Assembly: GCA_030549335.1 (NCBI GenBank)
Contig: CM060189.1
Location: 53,376,953 to 53,440,952 of the forward strand
DNA: 64,000 bases
Origin: Pontederia crassipes
Lineage: Eukaryota > Streptophyta > Magnoliopsida > Commelinales > Pontederiaceae
Direction: 5' to 3'
The notes beneath the pieces were generated by a model. The model worked only from the letters and a program-made list of their open reading frames with translations, did not search any database and was not told where the DNA came from. Of this stretch, positions 61,610 to 64,000 are shown one piece after another. Made by a program: the position numbers and the translations under genes. Numbering within the stretch: the first letter of the stretch is position 1; the number at the start of each line of letters is the position of its first letter.

Positions 61610-64000
61610 TCATTCTTTCCACTTATTGACATACCTCAGGAATACCATAACTGGACTATCTCTAGGTTGGGCCCGAACACGAGTAGATCGCCGCAGCACA
61701 TTATCATCAAGTCGAATTTTTGTGCAGCTTCTTTTGATCTTTTTTCTAATGCCGTGCTGAACAAGTCAACAGAAAAAAAAAAAGAAATTCATCAGCTCAA
61801 AGAAACAACATGAAAGATATAAGAAACTATTATTTATGGTTGACACAAACAGGTAGAGGTTCATTGAGCATTCCAAATTCCAAATTTCATAGTTTCTTCT
61901 TTTAATAAAATGGTTTGCTGTAGATACCATAAACAGGTTTGCTCAATCACATGATTAATAATATCATTGCTTGAGGTTGTTATTTTGTGAAAATTAATAA
62001 CTTCCAGTCTTCTAGCAGCTCTGAAACACAATAAAGCCCTAGATTGTCTCAGATAATTTCTTTCCTTGGTGCGTCAATAGCAAGGTTCACAAAATTGTTG
62101 CATTAAGCTCAATGGATTTGTTTTATGTTTATATTCCAATGTACAGATATATCTTGGTTGCAAGCAATGAGAAATACAATTTCATCATACGTGAGGCAAT
62201 TAAAGTGCTCCCATGTGATTAGATGCATCGAATATTCTTTTTTTTTTTTCAGAGGATAAAGGATGGATGCCTTGCATCGAATATTCTTGTATAACCGAAA
62301 CCCCTCAAAATTGGATAAGCTTGTATCTTAGAAGACGAAATAAAAACGATGTACAATTAAGAGAATTAAAGGACAAATGACATATACAGATATACCTGAA
62401 GGAACCTTGACCATCTAACTTAAAAAAGACCACTGAAAGAATCCTCCTAAAAGATGAGAATGAGATAAATAGCATAGAAAGAGTTCATTTATTTAATACA
62501 TGTACCTTATCTTTGTGTACATATCTTCCAGTTGTTTCTGAAGGGCTCTTTCCCTTACCCCTTTTGGGTTTAATGAGCCAACGAAAGCATCGAGCTTATC
62601 ATATTAAAAGCAGACCAAGTCAGTTCATGACAGCTGGAAAGCATAAAATGAAGTGTAGTAACACAATCATGCAGAATAGTCACCTCATCCTTGGTGGAAT
62701 AGTAACCCCATTGCTTGGCATCCCAACTCTGAACAAATAGTCTCCCTTCACTTGGGAAAAACCAATAGCTATTATAATTTTTATCTTTTCCCAAAAAGTC
62801 AGTTCGGATGGATAGATTCATGTCCACATTGAGTTGCTGCATTCATTGCATTGAACATACAATTTCAGCAAATTGTTGTATATGGAGATATTCATGCAAG
62901 CATGCACACATCAATATGTACTCACCATAGGGTCCTTATCTTCAAGTTTTCGATCCTGAGCCCGAGTGTGTATGTTCTTACCTGCTTTATGGTCCTTCAT
63001 ACTACCAGTACCATTACCATTACCATTACCATCATCTGTCTTCATCTTCTTTGATGATTGTTTCAAGTTGACTGAATCATCCATCACCTTTCTGCAAGAT
63101 TATTTGAAAAAGAGGAGACATGGTCCATCATCATCTGAACTTTGAAGTATTAAAATTAATTTCTTAGTCTTATGACAAAACATACCCACTCGACATATTT
63201 TTTTCTTTGGATGAATGAGCATCGCCATCATTATGCATCTCATCAGTGCAAGAGTGTGAAAGATTTGTCCCATCATTTTGCAAAAAGTTCCCTCCAGAAT
63301 TTTCTCTTCTCTGTTGTTTTTCTTCTTTCCTTGTTCTAGCCTCCAGTCTTTTCTGAGCTGCAAGAAGCTGTTGCTGTTCAATGCAGTCATTTAACTTTTC
63401 TCTAATAGCACTAGTGGTGAGGGTCTCATAAACCATTTCCCGCAAAATATGAATTTTTATTTCTGTGTCTAAAAATCCATAATAGCCACGTTTAATGGCT
63501 GATACATGATTCAATAATTCTTCTCTGTTTTGAAGCACCATGAAATCACACACGAACTCCACCCAATTTGACAATGTTATCTGAGTAGAGGAATGGAAGA
63601 TAAATTAACAGGTCCCATCAGTTTTGAATAGACAACGGACAATAAATCAAATACTAACTATTTTGGAAGAAGAATAGCGCCAGACCTTTAACTTTCTTCT
63701 TTTCTTTTGTAGAGCCATGTAGTAATCACCTCCATCCTTAATAAGCAATCGAAGAATCACTGCGTTGTACCTCCGCAATAAGAACAAGGTTGGTATCCTT
63801 GTGATTAATAGCATTCTCAAAATCTTCAAGAGTAAATGGATACAACTGTAGTAGCCTTCCAAAAGAATAACAGAAATTCCAAATCATAAGGAGGTCGCCC
63901 ACACAACTCATAGGCACACCAAAATCAGAAGATGGAGACGGTCTTTCAGTAAAAGCAGGGTCATCTGGAGCAGGACGTACTAAATGGTCGTCAATTGGAT
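61610..64000 (-). CDS. DDT/WHIM-domain chromatin protein, 5' end outside window, two frameshifts
   Basis: Plant DDT-domain proteins of this kind partner ISWI remodellers in the nucleus. Exons on the minus strand: 64000-63686 (partial), 63580-63186, 63091-62926, 62836-62684, 62594-62506 and 61756-61610. Their phases agree. The DDT domain is in the first (GDLLMIWNFCYSFGRLLQLY, PFTLEDFENAI). WHIM1 follows (LLNHVSAIKRGYYGFLD, then EKLNDCIEQQQLLAAQKRLE, coiled coil). Next come an acidic/Lys linker and a WHIM2 block (IRTDFLGKDKNYNSYWFF, EGRLFVQSWDAKQWGYYSTK). The C-terminus is RRSTRVRAQPRDSP to YVNKWKE, stop at 61610. Two breaks exist. Near 63761-63770 the frame shifts between LIAEV and ILRLLIKDGGDYYMAL. 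At 61717-61721 a run of five A's (minus strand) is one short of what AAQK-IRLDDN needs. Flanking residues stay conserved on both sides. Confidence 0.85.

Noticed and set aside
1-64000. Search by eye for CRISPR arrays, operons, riboswitches, rRNA or tRNA genes
   Set aside because: None seen. The tandem repeats present are transposon-related or simple, and the genes are spliced plant genes.

Overview
The window is nuclear DNA from a flowering plant. The genes have many short exons with GT-AG introns, the intergenic DNA is AT-rich and full of transposons, and one segment is chloroplast-derived. A monocot outside the grasses is my guess, from the repeat types only; the species cannot be read from the sequence.

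Five protein genes can be supported, and two run off the window edges. (1) 1900-4402, minus: the 5' part of a RanBPM-like SPRY protein; its C-terminal exons are not found before the window start. (2) 15736-18457, plus: a group E bZIP factor like AtbZIP34/61, with one frameshift just before the basic region. (3) 36911-40725, plus: an intact 334-residue cinnamoyl-CoA-reductase-like SDR with one GC-AG intron. (4) 44967-46588, minus: an intact homologue of the thylakoid protein MPH1. (5) 61610-64000, minus: a DDT/WHIM-domain chromatin protein, entered from its middle, with two frameshifts. The genes are unrelated in function and do not form a cluster.

Between the genes the DNA is layered mobile elements. 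From 4.8 to 14.6 kb there are DNA-transposon derivatives: a hAT-type element with an 8-bp target duplication, foldback elements with GC-rich cores, and a TIR element. bZIP intron 1 holds a 5'-truncated RTE LINE with a 20-bp target duplication, and a SINE-like element that shares its tail. From 24.8 to 27.6 kb a long solo LTR sits inside a Tourist-like MITE. From 28.4 to 34.7 kb a truncated Ty1/copia element carries a second solo LTR of the same family in its gag. A chloroplast atpA fragment lies at 35.2-35.6 kb. The largest intron of the CCR-like gene holds a decayed Ty3/gypsy gag, itself hit by another SINE-like copy. The 47.6-53.8 kb stretch looks like the remains of a CACTA element: subterminal repeats at both ends and a transposase-associated domain inside. 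It also contains a GC-rich island of nested palindromes and a 268-bp tandem duplication. From 53.9 to 60.3 kb there are a Tourist MITE, another TIR element, a copia LTR/gag relic with a 0.8-kb tandem duplication, and an LTR-like repeat.

I saw no CRISPR array, rRNA, convincing tRNA gene or biosynthetic gene cluster. The most useful observations are the datable nested insertions, the SINE/LINE tail-sharing family, the GC-AG intron, the three frameshifts in conserved exons (decay or assembly error), and the palindromic GC island.
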